A stretch of DNA of 64,000 nucleotides, taken from contig JABMNO010000072.1 in the NCBI GenBank assembly GCA_013204555.1, positions 1 to 64,000 on the forward strand, given 5' to 3'. This DNA is from Chloroflexota bacterium (lineage in GTDB: Bacteria > Chloroflexota > Dehalococcoidia > Lucifugimonadales > Lucifugimonadaceae). This document shows, in pieces, positions 26,295 to 35,946 of this stretch. Below the pieces are notes generated by a model, which was not told the DNA's origin, ran no database searches, and saw nothing but the letters and a program-made list of their open reading frames with translations. Numbering within the stretch: the stretch's first letter is position 1; each line of letters starts with the position of its first letter. The translations under genes and the position numbers were made by a program.

Positions 26295-28191
26295 TCGGCA
26301 GCACGACGTGTGATGCTGCGTCTCCTCCAATATGTACCGTGTTGGTTGCGACCACCGCGTGCGTGTGCCTTCCGACCGGCTCGCCGGTGTTGGGATTGAT
26401 CTCCAGGCGTGGGAAGTTGCTGCTTGAGATATCGATGCGGATGCGGTGACCTGTTTGGAACAGGTTTGATGTCGTCGGCAGCGTGATCGTGATCGGGTAG
26501 ACCTCGCCCGGGGTCATCATCTCTGGCTCGGTCCACGAGTTGCGGTAGCGAGTTCTGAGGACGGTGTCGATGAGATTCATCTCGTACCCGTCCGGGTAGT
26601 CCTCGTTGGGTCGATACACATCGATCAACTTGGCTGTGAAGTCGGTGTCGATGGCGCTTGATGAGATGAACAGGTTCACGATTACCTGCCCGGTTACCTC
26701 TGTATCTTCGGTGAGTGGCTCTGTCTCGAAGACCAGCACGTCCGGCCGTTCAGATATTTTCCGGCCTGCTGCGTGATCGCCATCGAACCAGTCGTGCTCG
26801 CGCTGGTCCATTGGTCCCCACGGCACGATCTGACGGCCTTGACCGCCGTAGACGGCCGCTCCCTGGCCAACCTCCGGGATGTCATCCCAACCACCAGCCG
26901 GCTCGCCGATCTCAGCAAGGTGCGCCATGCTGCCGCCCGCGGTTGGGACAGGATTCTCGGGGTCGTGCTCGTACGAGATCGACGCGACCGCATCCGACCT
27001 CTCATCGATCAGGTCACCATCCACAGACATATAGGCCGTGCGCAGTTGAGTGCGCGCGATTGGCCACTCCTGCTCGGACCGCCACGCCCCTCCGTGATCG
27101 AGAAGGCCATCAGCGGTTTTAAGGCCAGTGCCGCCACCCATAATGAAGATTTCCACTGGCGCATCGGAATCGACACCGGCGTCTTCGTCCAACAGCCATT
27201 GATCGAACCAGCGTTTGCGTAGCTCGTGGTGCGCCGGGTAGCCGAGCATCGCCGCCTTGCCGAAATCAACTTCGCCAAGCGATGTTGTGCTCTGCCGCAT
27301 CGTGCCGTGGCTCCAGGGGCCAATGATCAGCCGGACAGTGGAGTCGATACGCTCCTTCATCGCCTCAAAGTAACCCGTGCAAGCATCGACAAACGGGTCG
27401 TACCAGCCGCCAGTAATCAGGCATGGGATATCGGCGTGGCGATCCCAGTACGGCGTCTGATCGTTGCACTCCTGCGCCCACCACTCGTCGTACTCGCCGC
27501 GGTAGTAGTAGTTGAACAGCGTCTCCTCAAGATGAGGCGCGGCCGCCAGAGGGATTTCACCAGGCTTGAACGGCATGTTCTGCAGCCATTTGCGGGACTC
27601 AGACAGGCCTCTGGCGAGTTGTGAAATCGCTGCGTTGTTGCCGCGTACCTCCTGGGCATCCAGCCCGTGGTTGTAGATGGCGGTATACATGTGCATGGCC
27701 ATCGCACCGCCCTCACGCGCCTCGTGGAGGTAGATATTCGTGGGGCCTTGCTCCGGGCAGATTGCAGCCAGATGCGGCGGACTGTGGAGCGCTGCCTGTG
27801 TCTGGACGATTGCCCTGTGTGAGCTACCAATCATTCCAACTTTGCCGTTGGACCACGGCTGTTCGGCGATCCACTCGATGGTGTCGAAGCCGTCATCACC
27901 TTCCCATGGATTACACGTGTGATAGTAGCGGCCATCGCCCTCGGATTTGTACCGGGACCGCAGGTCCTGCAAAACGAACACGTAACCGCGCTGGGCGTAC
28001 CACTGCGGCACATCATCCCACTCCGAAAACGTTTTGTTGTAAGACGTGCGCACCAGAATTACCGGCCAGGGCTTATCGATGCGGTTGCCAGAGTCATCCG
28101 CTGGCGAATAGACGTCCATCACCAGTCGAACGCCGTCGCGCATTGTGATATCGGCGTCTGATTCGAGGTGGACGTTGTGCAGATTAATCAT
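26278..28191 (-). CDS. CocE/NonD-family alpha/beta hydrolase
   Basis: A 637-residue hydrolase of the cocaine esterase/X-Pro dipeptidyl-peptidase S15 family. The N-terminal alpha/beta fold contains MRDGVRLVMDVYSP, the nucleophile elbow KVGMIGSSHRAIVQT (usual form GxSxxG, here GSSHRA), Asp in GGWYDPFVDA and His in IIGPWSHGT. A C-terminal jelly-roll beta domain follows (HRIRIDISSSNFPRLEINPN). These enzymes cleave esters or amides, but the substrate is not predictable. No secretion signal is visible. Its end overlaps the unknown 616-residue gene tail to tail. A paralogue lies at 29072. Confidence 0.87.
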   Translation of the reverse strand: MINLHNVHLESDADITMRDGVRLVMDVYSPADDSGNRIDKPWPVILVRTSYNKTFSEWDDVPQWYAQRGYVFVLQDLRSRYKSEGDGRYYHTCNPWEGDDGFDTIEWIAEQPWSNGKVGMIGSSHRAIVQTQAALHSPPHLAAICPEQGPTNIYLHEAREGGAMAMHMYTAIYNHGLDAQEVRGNNAAISQLARGLSESRKWLQNMPFKPGEIPLAAAPHLEETLFNYYYRGEYDEWWAQECNDQTPYWDRHADIPCLITGGWYDPFVDACTGYFEAMKERIDSTVRLIIGPWSHGTMRQSTTSLGEVDFGKAAMLGYPAHHELRKRWFDQWLLDEDAGVDSDAPVEIFIMGGGTGLKTADGLLDHGGAWRSEQEWPIARTQLRTAYMSVDGDLIDERSDAVASISYEHDPENPVPTAGGSMAHLAEIGEPAGGWDDIPEVGQGAAVYGGQGRQIVPWGPMDQREHDWFDGDHAAGRKISERPDVLVFETEPLTEDTEVTGQVIVNLFISSSAIDTDFTAKLIDVYRPNEDYPDGYEMNLIDTVLRTRYRNSWTEPEMMTPGEVYPITITLPTTSNLFQTGHRIRIDISSSNFPRLEINPNTGEPVGRHTHAVVATNTVHIGGDAASHVVLPIIPAS

Positions 28192-28353
28192 AGTGGACGA
28201 GAGTTTATCGCTTCCTAACCCCTACCTCTCCCGATCGACTGCATTCATAATTCCTGACTATCAAACGCTCCGACTATTGCCGTGCCAACGATCTGCTCAA
28301 CCGTCATTAGTTACATGCCGGGACGAAAAGCAACAAGAGAGTGCGGGTGAAAA

Positions 28354-28977
28354 ATGTCTATTGATCTCCTCGCTCCGCTGATAGCGGCATTTGTTGTCGG
28401 CGCAATGAGTCCCGGTCCGTCGCTGGCAATGGTCCTGCGAAACAGTTTGGTCGGAGGGCGAAGGCATGGCGTCACAACAGCATTGGGACACGGGATTGGT
28501 TTTGGCGTCTACGCGTTCTTAGCAGCTGCCGGAATGGCTGCAGCATTTTCTGCGAATGCGGATCTGGTTCAAGTCCTCAAATGGGGCGGTATCGCATTGC
28601 TTGTGTATCTGGGCTTCACGTTTGCCAAGAAATCACGTTCGGAAAGTGCTCAAGAGATCGAAGGGAACACGGTTCGATTCTCAGGTCGTTCAAGTTTGGC
28701 CCAGGGACTTCTCGTCGCACTACTGAATCCAAAAATATTGGCGTGGATGATTGCCATCTACTCACCCCTCATCGATTCGGATCTTGAGATCACTACGCTA
28801 CTGGGGATCGCCATCATTGGAATGACCATCGATGGAAGTTGGTACGTCACGGTTGCGTTGCTCATGACCTCCAGTAATCGCGGTGCCAGGCTTCGTGCTG
28901 CATCAAACAAATTGGACGGCGCAATGGCGTTTCTGATGTTTGCGTTCGCAGGCTTACTCGTTTTCGATTTGGGGTGA
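28354..28977 (+). CDS. LysE/RhtB-family amino acid exporter
   Basis: A 207-residue membrane protein with about six hydrophobic segments. The signature GAMSPGPSLAMVLRNSLVGG is the hallmark LysE/RhtB start of the second loop, followed by HGIGFGVYAFLAAAG. It exports amino acids or related small metabolites by proton exchange. It stands alone between divergent or oppositely oriented CocE genes. A purine-rich stretch precedes the ATG, but no strong Shine-Dalgarno is seen. The substrate cannot be read from sequence. Confidence 0.9.
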   Translation: MSIDLLAPLIAAFVVGAMSPGPSLAMVLRNSLVGGRRHGVTTALGHGIGFGVYAFLAAAGMAAAFSANADLVQVLKWGGIALLVYLGFTFAKKSRSESAQEIEGNTVRFSGRSSLAQGLLVALLNPKILAWMIAIYSPLIDSDLEITTLLGIAIIGMTIDGSWYVTVALLMTSSNRGARLRAASNKLDGAMAFLMFAFAGLLVFDLG

Positions 28978-29071
28978 TCCATGTTGAGACTTGTCCGGAA
29001 GCACACCAACATTGGTACATCAGGCTGCCGCATCTCGAAACTGCTGGAGCAGAGAAGACGCGCGGCGTGAA

Positions 29072-30775
29072 TCAGGCGGTCGGGATGTGCGGGAGAGTTA
29101 TGCGGGATGGGTGCGAGGTGCCGAAATGGACCGTATTCCGCGCAATCTTGATGGCCTCCGGGCCTTCATACCCGATTGGGCCGCCAGAGTTCAGGTTGCG
29201 GTCGTAGCGTGGGAAGTTGCTGGATGAGACTTCCATGCGGATGCGGTGTCCGGCTTTGAAGAGGTTGCTTGTGTCCCACATGTCGATCGCCAGTTCGTAA
29301 ACCTCGCCGGGAGTCATCAACTGGGGATCATCTGTGCCATCGCGGAACCGCGCCCGGCAGATGCCTTCGCAGAGGATGATCGCCTTGCCATCCGGTTCGA
29401 CGTCTATGAGCGCTGCCGTAAAGTCGGTGTCGAGGCAGTCGGACGAGCCAAAGATCGTGGCCCGAATTGGCCCGGTGACTTCGATGGCTTCATGAAGCAC
29501 ATCGGTCTCGAAGATGAGAACATCGTCACGTGTCTCAATCTCACTGCGGTCACGAGGGCCGGTGAGGTCAATCGACTGGTACTGAGCACCCCAGCTTGGC
29601 ACGGGGTCGTTGGGATCGTAGTCGAATGAGACGGCGCCATCGGCTTCCGGTGATTCAGCGCTCAATCGGCCATCGGTGCCAAGGTAGAAGTCGGTCCACA
29701 GCGTGCGGGCCAGCGGCCACTCCGACTCGAATCTCCACTCATTTGCACCCATCACGAAGAGCTTGATAGGCGGCTCATCGTCCATCCCGGTGTCGATGCC
29801 CTTCAGTCGTGTGTCGTACCACCGAACATGCTCGGCAATTGCGTCCCCGGGCGAGTCGGGGCCAAACGTACGGTCCTCGAACTCGCCGTTGGGGCCAAGA
29901 TGCACCTTGCCCCAAGGTGCTGCTTGGTGGCTCCATGGGCCGATTAGTAGCTTCGTCCGTTCGCGTGCTTCCGAAGTGCGAGCGTTTGCCTGCCAGCCGT
30001 TGAACACGGTGATCGTCTCGTGGAGTAACGAGTCGTACCAGCCGGTGATGAAGTAGCTGGGCACCTCAACTTCGCTGTACTTGTCTCGCAGGCTGTACGA
30101 CGACCAGAAGTCGTCGTACTTCTCATGGGCAACGACGTCCCGGTAGTAAGGGCTATCGCCAAGTTCCTCAAGCGCGGTGTTGAGCGGCAGTTGGCGTAGG
30201 AGGGCGTTGAGATCGAGTTGAGCGATCGCCTCGGTCTGCAGCGACTTCCGGAGTATCGCCACGAAGAACATGCTCGTGGCCAGCGCAATCACGCCGTTGA
30301 CGCGATGGTGGCCGTAGTTATCCTGCTGCGAGGCAATGGGCACCAGGCCCTTCAGGTACTTACTCCGGAGCGTTGCGGGCGCGCTCTGGGTGAAGCCGGG
30401 ATACGACAACCCAAATGTGCCAATATTCCCATCGCACCAATTCTGCGTGCCAATCCACTCATGCGTGTCATAGCCGTCCGGAATCTCACAGACGTACGGA
30501 TCCCACTCGCCGTCGGAGTCGTACCGGCCGCGACAGTCCTGCAACACAACGGCGTATCCGCTATCCATGAACGCACGGGTCCAGGCAATGTACCGGGGCT
30601 CCTGTTTACCGTAAATGGTACGGAGCAGCGCCACCGGAAACGAACCATCGCCATGCGGCCCCTCGCCATTTGGGATGTACAGATCTGCGGACAGACCTAT
30701 TCCGTCTCGCATGGGGACCATGCGGTCCAGCATTAGCCTGAATGGCTGCTCAGTACCGCCCTTGATGCTCTTCAA
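29072..30775 (-). CDS. CocE/NonD-family alpha/beta hydrolase
   Basis: A 567-residue S15-type hydrolase, shorter than its paralogue at 26278. The triad is clear: Ser in GTFGLSYPGFTQS (a canonical GxSxxG elbow), Asp in TGWYDSLLHE and His in IGPWSHQAAPWG. The C-terminal jelly-roll domain contains HRIRMEVSSSNFPRYDRNLN. The TTG start is supported by AGGAG eleven bases upstream. ATG codons at positions 15 and 19 are alternatives. No signal peptide is seen, so it is probably cytoplasmic. Two such enzymes within 5 kb indicate use of ester or amide substrates. Confidence 0.87.
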   Translation of the reverse strand: MKSIKGGTEQPFRLMLDRMVPMRDGIGLSADLYIPNGEGPHGDGSFPVALLRTIYGKQEPRYIAWTRAFMDSGYAVVLQDCRGRYDSDGEWDPYVCEIPDGYDTHEWIGTQNWCDGNIGTFGLSYPGFTQSAPATLRSKYLKGLVPIASQQDNYGHHRVNGVIALATSMFFVAILRKSLQTEAIAQLDLNALLRQLPLNTALEELGDSPYYRDVVAHEKYDDFWSSYSLRDKYSEVEVPSYFITGWYDSLLHETITVFNGWQANARTSEARERTKLLIGPWSHQAAPWGKVHLGPNGEFEDRTFGPDSPGDAIAEHVRWYDTRLKGIDTGMDDEPPIKLFVMGANEWRFESEWPLARTLWTDFYLGTDGRLSAESPEADGAVSFDYDPNDPVPSWGAQYQSIDLTGPRDRSEIETRDDVLIFETDVLHEAIEVTGPIRATIFGSSDCLDTDFTAALIDVEPDGKAIILCEGICRARFRDGTDDPQLMTPGEVYELAIDMWDTSNLFKAGHRIRMEVSSSNFPRYDRNLNSGGPIGYEGPEAIKIARNTVHFGTSHPSRITLPHIPTA

Positions 30776-30822
30776 TGCGTTTGTTTCTCCTGATACTCGC
30801 TACGCCATAGCAGACTGCATTT

Positions 30823-30930
30823 CGTCGTCCTGAGGAACGATGCCCCGGGAGTGATGTGAGGACCTCATCTTGACGTCTCGAACGGGGGATGAGGTCCTCA
30901 CGGCCCGCAAAGCCGAGCCTCAGGATGACG
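30823..30930. repeat. Large imperfect palindromic intergenic repeat
   Basis: Outer arms CGTCGTCCTGAGG and CCTCAGGATGACG and inner arms GTGAGGACCTCATC and GATGAGGTCCTCAC give a 108-base nested palindrome between the divergent CocE and enolase-family genes. The CGTCATCCTGAGG motif is a known kind of dispersed intergenic repeat in many bacteria. It may form a cruciform or RNA hairpin. No U-tract is present. Confidence 0.7.
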
Positions 30931-31069
30931 ATTTCACATTGCATTCGTACAACCGAGTGCGAGTCTACAGAATGAACTCCCATCCCACTTGCCAATCCGT
31001 CCCCATGCGCCCATCATTTCGCTCACGCCAAAACGTCATCTCAACAATGCAGTCTGCGGAGTCAATCCC

Positions 31070-32287
31070 ATGAAAATCACCGATATGAAAGTCGCGATCA
31101 TTGGGCAGAACCCGGTGGTTCGAATTATTACCGACGAGGGTATCGACGGACTGGGCGCGGCTGAGACTGCCAAGCACTATCTCAAGTGGCACATCGAGTT
31201 CTACAAGGGTGCCATCATCGGCATGGATCCAACCAATGTGGAGCGAGTGATGCTCAACATCCGCCGCATGGGTGCGTTCAAGCCGTGGGGCTCGGCGGTG
31301 AGTGCCATTGAAGTTGCGCTATGGGACATCGCAGGCAAGGCCGCTGGGTTGCCCATCCACAAACTGCTGGGTGGCAAGATCAGAGATCGCGTCCAGATCT
31401 ACAACGGCAATAAGCGCAAGGACATGACCAGCTACTCGCCGGAGTCCTTCGCCCAAAACATGCAGTGGATGAAGGATCAGCCGGAGAACTTCTCCATCAT
31501 CAAGCAGGGCATCACATTTCACAGTCGTATGCCGCGTGACATTCCGAACTACTACTACGGTGAATACCAGGAGCGGGAGAACACCGGCCAGTACGAGTTC
31601 GAGGGCCGCTATCCGAACCGGGGCAAGCTGACCGAGACGGGACTCAAGAACACCATCGAGTGTGTGGCAGCGATGAAAGAGGTCCTGGGCGATGAAGTTG
31701 GGCTGGCGCTCGATTGCGGCCCTGGCCTGACTGTCCCGGATACGCTGAAGCTTGCGCAGGCGCTTGAGCCGTTCAACCTGCTGTGGATGGAAGACACCAT
31801 GACCGGCGACTACACGCCGTACGTCACGCCAGAACTATTCCTCCAGGTCACGCCAAACACGTCCACCCCAATCCACACCGGAGAGCAGATTTACCTCCGC
31901 AACAATTTCAAGGAACTGGTCGAGCAGCACGCCGTCGACGTGCTGGGGCCAGACCCGTTTGATGTGGGCGGAATCGCCGAACTCAAGTGGATTGCTGAGT
32001 TCGCAGATTTGCACGGAATTCTGATTGCGCCACACGGCACAGGCGATGGCCTGATCGGTCTTGCAGCGCTCGTGCAGGTCGCCGCCACCATGCCGGACAA
32101 CTACATCGCATTCGAGATGCCAACCGGCAACCCATCATGGTGGTACGACATCATCGTCGGCCTCCCAAACCCCATCGTGAAGGACTCACACATAGAAGTC
32201 TGGGACACCCCCGGACTAGGCATCCACTTCGACGTGGAAGCCACAAGGCAGTATCTCCGCCCGGAGGACGCCGACTTCTTCGATTAG
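31070..32287 (+). CDS. Enolase-superfamily dehydratase/racemase
   Basis: A 405-residue mandelate racemase/muconate lactonizing-type protein. Mg ligands appear as Asp in ALDCGPGLTVPD, Glu in LLWMEDTMTGDY and Glu in IHTGEQIYLR. A His base lies in LIAPHGTGDGLIG. No KxK motif is seen on the opposite barrel face. An acid-sugar dehydratase subgroup is therefore likelier than racemase. The preferred start is the ATG at 31070 that begins MKITDMKVAIIG. An upstream open frame would add 27 unrelated residues. It stands alone downstream of a palindromic repeat. Confidence 0.82.
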   Translation: MKITDMKVAIIGQNPVVRIITDEGIDGLGAAETAKHYLKWHIEFYKGAIIGMDPTNVERVMLNIRRMGAFKPWGSAVSAIEVALWDIAGKAAGLPIHKLLGGKIRDRVQIYNGNKRKDMTSYSPESFAQNMQWMKDQPENFSIIKQGITFHSRMPRDIPNYYYGEYQERENTGQYEFEGRYPNRGKLTETGLKNTIECVAAMKEVLGDEVGLALDCGPGLTVPDTLKLAQALEPFNLLWMEDTMTGDYTPYVTPELFLQVTPNTSTPIHTGEQIYLRNNFKELVEQHAVDVLGPDPFDVGGIAELKWIAEFADLHGILIAPHGTGDGLIGLAALVQVAATMPDNYIAFEMPTGNPSWWYDIIVGLPNPIVKDSHIEVWDTPGLGIHFDVEATRQYLRPEDADFFD

Positions 32288-32334
32288 GGGAACCATCATT
32301 GATGGCATCGGAATGAATATGGCTGGAGGGCGAG

Positions 32335-34161
32335 ATGGATGCAAGGATTCTTACTCTGAGGGCGTTGTTTCAAAAAGACGTCAGGTATCAGATACCCATG
32401 TTCCAGCGACCGTACGTGTGGAATCAAGAGGACCAGTGGGAGCCCTTGTGGGATGACCTACGGAACACAGCGGAACAATACCTAGAGGAATTAGACGTTG
32501 TTGGGCACGACAACGCTGCGTTGGCCGAAGAACGTACTCCAAGCCACTTTTTGGGCGCAGTTGTTGTGAAGCAAAGGCAGACAAGCACCGCTGAGATAGA
32601 GACTCGTGACGTAATCGATGGTCAGCAAAGATTGACCACGCTTCAATTAGTACTCGACGCGGTGCAGCAGGTTCTTGAAGAGAGGGGCGTGAAAGCACCC
32701 GCTCGTAGATTGTCAAAACTCGTGCTTAACGATGAATATTTGATCGGTGATGAGCCGGACCACATCTTCAAGATCTGGCCCACGAGCGGAGATCAATCGG
32801 CGTTTCGCAACGCTATGCGCAATGATGCCGAGACTACGCAATACTCGGAATCACGAATAGTGCTGGCGCATGAATTTTTCCAACTCCAGACCGAGCAATG
32901 GCTAGGCGAGGCGGAATCGAAGATTTATCTTCGTGCTCAGGCGCTCGAAACGGCGTTGGTCACGTTATTTGACATGGTCGTGATTGATCTCACCCAGAAT
33001 GATGATGAGCACATCATTTTCGAGACCCTAAATGCCAGAGGGACACCTCTCCTAGCTTCAGACCTTATCAAGAACTTCATTCTCTACAAGACGAAAACTA
33101 ATGGGACGGACGCCGAAGACTTACATAGGGAGAACTTGGCTCAATTTGAAACTGAATGGTGGCGTAAGGAAATCAGTCAAGGTCGTATTAGGCGGCCGAG
33201 AGTAGACGCATTCCTCAACTACTGGTTGACGATGGAGACAAAGTCTGAAGTCCAGTCAAGTGACGTTTTTCCCTCGTTTCGGAATTATGCCGAAGCCGGT
33301 GGCTATTCGATGCAAGAACTTGCACAACGAATGAGCGAGTTCGGTGACACATACGAGCGGATTTCTTCTTCCAATCCGCCTCCCGATATTGAGGACTTCA
33401 TTTACAGATGCAGTGTGATGAATGTCGGCGTGATTACGCCTCTGTTGTTGTGGCTATTTTCAAGAGCTGAATCGGTTCCTGGGTCGATCGATCTCCCCCG
33501 TGCCTTGAATACTCTGGAAAGCTTTTTGGTTCGACGCATGGCTGGGCGACTGACAACAAAGGGCTACAACATCCTCTTCTTGGACGCACTCGAATATGTC
33601 TCTGCCCCCAGTTCCTTGTCCCCAGACCAGCGCCTAATCGAGTTTCTCATCAAACAAGATGCGGATTCGCGATATTGGCCCAATGACGCTGATCTCGTGA
33701 GGTACTTTGCTGAACTCCCGCTCTATCGACTACTGACACGCGGCAGACTGAGGCTTCTGCTGGAAGGGATCGAAGTCAATCTGCGATCTCGCTATTCCGA
33801 GTCCGTTGATGTTCCACGCGGACTCACAATTGAGCATGTCATGCCTCAAAAGTGGCGCGCCTATTGGCCACTGGATGCTGATGTAAATGATGACAAAAAC
33901 GAATTAGCAGAGCGTCGGGATCACATAATTCACACCGTTGGAAATTTGACGCTGGTGAACAGTTACCTCAACCCAGCTCTCTCAAACGCGGCATGGGAGT
34001 CAAAACGAGTAACTCTGGGAGAGCATAGCGTGCTCCACTTGAATAAAAACGTTCTTGAACACGGGAAATCAGCGTGGGATGAGCACGTAATTAGAGAGCG
34101 CGGAAAGAAAATGGCTGGAATCGCGATGACGATCTGGCCGCATGGAGATGCCAAGAATTGA
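32335..34161 (+). CDS. GmrSD-like DUF262/DUF1524 restriction protein
   Basis: A 608-residue fusion in the style of GmrSD/BrxU type IV restriction enzymes, which cut modified phage DNA. Residues ~1-240 are DUF262 with YQIPMFQRPYVWN and the NTP-binding motif DVIDGQQRLTTL, plus IIFETLNARGTPLLASDLIK. The C-terminal DUF1524 region carries the HNH-like TIEHVMPQKW and HTVGNLTLVNSYLN, followed by SNAAWESKR. Both halves are intact. It stands alone without a methyltransferase, as expected for modification-dependent enzymes. It is AT-richer than its neighbours by eye, consistent with transfer. It starts 47 bases after the enolase gene. Confidence 0.88.
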   Translation: MDARILTLRALFQKDVRYQIPMFQRPYVWNQEDQWEPLWDDLRNTAEQYLEELDVVGHDNAALAEERTPSHFLGAVVVKQRQTSTAEIETRDVIDGQQRLTTLQLVLDAVQQVLEERGVKAPARRLSKLVLNDEYLIGDEPDHIFKIWPTSGDQSAFRNAMRNDAETTQYSESRIVLAHEFFQLQTEQWLGEAESKIYLRAQALETALVTLFDMVVIDLTQNDDEHIIFETLNARGTPLLASDLIKNFILYKTKTNGTDAEDLHRENLAQFETEWWRKEISQGRIRRPRVDAFLNYWLTMETKSEVQSSDVFPSFRNYAEAGGYSMQELAQRMSEFGDTYERISSSNPPPDIEDFIYRCSVMNVGVITPLLLWLFSRAESVPGSIDLPRALNTLESFLVRRMAGRLTTKGYNILFLDALEYVSAPSSLSPDQRLIEFLIKQDADSRYWPNDADLVRYFAELPLYRLLTRGRLRLLLEGIEVNLRSRYSESVDVPRGLTIEHVMPQKWRAYWPLDADVNDDKNELAERRDHIIHTVGNLTLVNSYLNPALSNAAWESKRVTLGEHSVLHLNKNVLEHGKSAWDEHVIRERGKKMAGIAMTIWPHGDAKN

Positions 34162-34307
34162 TCGAGGGCTCCATCTCTTGCCCATCTTTACGGATTCGAT
34201 AGTCGCTGTATTGAATGAGGGCCGCAATACAGCAGCGCGTCTAGAATTTGAGCATCTGATTGAACGATGAGTTCATTGCATAGCCCAAACTGACACCGGA
34301 GTAGTCC

Positions 34308-35924
34308 GTGCGAAAAGTTTCCGTTGCCCGATTCGAAGACCTTGTAGACCGCACGCCTACGGGTGCGCTTGTCGAGAACGTCGACCTTGTGATGATTCGG
34401 TACGGAGGCGATGTCTCCGTCATGTACGGGCGATGTCTGCACCGCGGAGCGATGCTGGCTGACGGTTATGTGGACGGCGACAACCTCATGTGTGGCGTGC
34501 ACTTCTGGGACTACCGCATCCAGACGGGTATCTCCGAATACAACAATGATGAGCGCTTGCCGACCTTCAACTCCTGGGTCGACGGCGGTGATGTTCTGGT
34601 CGATGCTGACGAGATCAAGGCGTGGCATGAGGACAATCCGCAGCCGTTCCAGCGAGACGCGTATTTGGGCCAGTATGCCGACACGCATCCGGCAGCAGAG
34701 GAGCCTCACACCGGGCTGATCCAGAACCTGGCAAAGCAGGGACTTGAAGGTCTCGGGGAGCATGGTCCCATCGCTGCAATGGGTGTGCCTCGTGACCAGT
34801 TGCCATCGTGGGATGACATCCAGTTCGTTACCGGGCAGCTCGCCTCACCTCCACTCCTCGACGATGTCGAAGTGGGCACAGAGTTGGTGATCGGTCCGAA
34901 CGCGAAGAAGCCACTGAGGCTGGATATTCCGATATTCGTATCGGACATGAGCTTCGGAGCATTGTCGGAGGAAGCGAAAGTCGCACTTGCACGAGGAGCG
35001 GAACTTGCCGGTACCGGCATCTGCTCAGGAGAAGGCGGGATGCTGCCGGAAGAACAGGCAGAGAACAGTCGCTACTTCTACGAGCTGGCATCGGCCCGGT
35101 TCGGATTTTCGATGGACCTTCTGGCGGGTGTACAGGCGTTTCATTTCAAGGGCGGACAGGGCGCCAAGACCGGAACTGGCGGACACCTGCCAGGCTCAAA
35201 GGTTCAGGGCAAGATCGCCGCGGTTCGAGGGCTTCCAGAAGGTCAGTCTGCCGTCTCGCCATCCCGATTCCCGGACTGGGACACGCCCGCGCAAATCAAG
35301 GAGTTCGCAGACGAGGTTCGAGAGTTCACCGGCGGCATACCCATCGGCTACAAGCTCTCCGCACAACACATAGAAGATGACATCGACGCCGCCCTGGAGG
35401 TTGGTGTCGATTACATCATCCTCGATGGACGTGGCGGTGCAACCGGGGCTGCGCCTCTGATCTTCCGCGACAACATTTCGGTGCCAACGATCCCCGCGCT
35501 CGCTCGAGCCCGCAAACATCTGGACGATCAGGGCAAGAGCGACGTAACGCTGATCATCACAGGTGGTCTGCGCACACCAGCGGACTTCGCAAAGGCGCTG
35601 GCTCTAGGTGCCGATGGAGTCGCAGTATCGAACTCAGCGCTGCAAGCAATAGGTTGCCTCGGCATGCGCGCCTGCAATACGAATAACTGCCCCGTGGGCA
35701 TAGCGACGCAAAAAGAGAACCTGCGTGCCCGCATCATGATCAACGAGTCAGCAAAACAACTCGAGCGATTCTTCAGGTCATCCGTCGACCTGATGAAGTT
35801 GCTAGCTCGCGCCACAGGACACAGTCATCTGAGCGAGATGAATGTGGATGATCTCACCACATGGAAACGCGAGATGGCGTACCTTTCGGGTGTCCCATAC
35901 GGCGGTGTGACGCCACTTAATTGA
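34308..35924 (+). CDS. Rieske [2Fe-2S] domain fused to FMN-binding glutamate synthase domain
   Basis: A 538-residue fusion. Residues ~1-110 form a Rieske domain with the full CxH-x16-CxxH pattern (C43, H45, C62, H65). Residues ~150-520 match the FMN-binding central domain of glutamate synthase (FVSDMSFGALSEEAKVAL, GICSGEGGMLPEEQ, GGQGAKTGTGGHLPG). The 3Fe-4S cysteines CLGMRACNTNNCPVG are intact near residues 450-461. No glutaminase domain is present, so ammonia channelling is not expected from this chain. The GTG start has GGAG eight bases upstream. A Rieske donor feeding an FMN/3Fe-4S enzyme suggests a redox reaction different from canonical GltB. Confidence 0.88.
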   Translation: MRKVSVARFEDLVDRTPTGALVENVDLVMIRYGGDVSVMYGRCLHRGAMLADGYVDGDNLMCGVHFWDYRIQTGISEYNNDERLPTFNSWVDGGDVLVDADEIKAWHEDNPQPFQRDAYLGQYADTHPAAEEPHTGLIQNLAKQGLEGLGEHGPIAAMGVPRDQLPSWDDIQFVTGQLASPPLLDDVEVGTELVIGPNAKKPLRLDIPIFVSDMSFGALSEEAKVALARGAELAGTGICSGEGGMLPEEQAENSRYFYELASARFGFSMDLLAGVQAFHFKGGQGAKTGTGGHLPGSKVQGKIAAVRGLPEGQSAVSPSRFPDWDTPAQIKEFADEVREFTGGIPIGYKLSAQHIEDDIDAALEVGVDYIILDGRGGATGAAPLIFRDNISVPTIPALARARKHLDDQGKSDVTLIITGGLRTPADFAKALALGADGVAVSNSALQAIGCLGMRACNTNNCPVGIATQKENLRARIMINESAKQLERFFRSSVDLMKLLARATGHSHLSEMNVDDLTTWKREMAYLSGVPYGGVTPLN

Positions 35925-35946
35925 CGCGTCGCCTACTTCTTGAGGC

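Noticed and set aside
35196..35519. 107-codon minus-strand frame inside the Rieske-glutamate synthase gene
   Set aside because: It is a shadow of a strongly conserved coding region with no independent signals.
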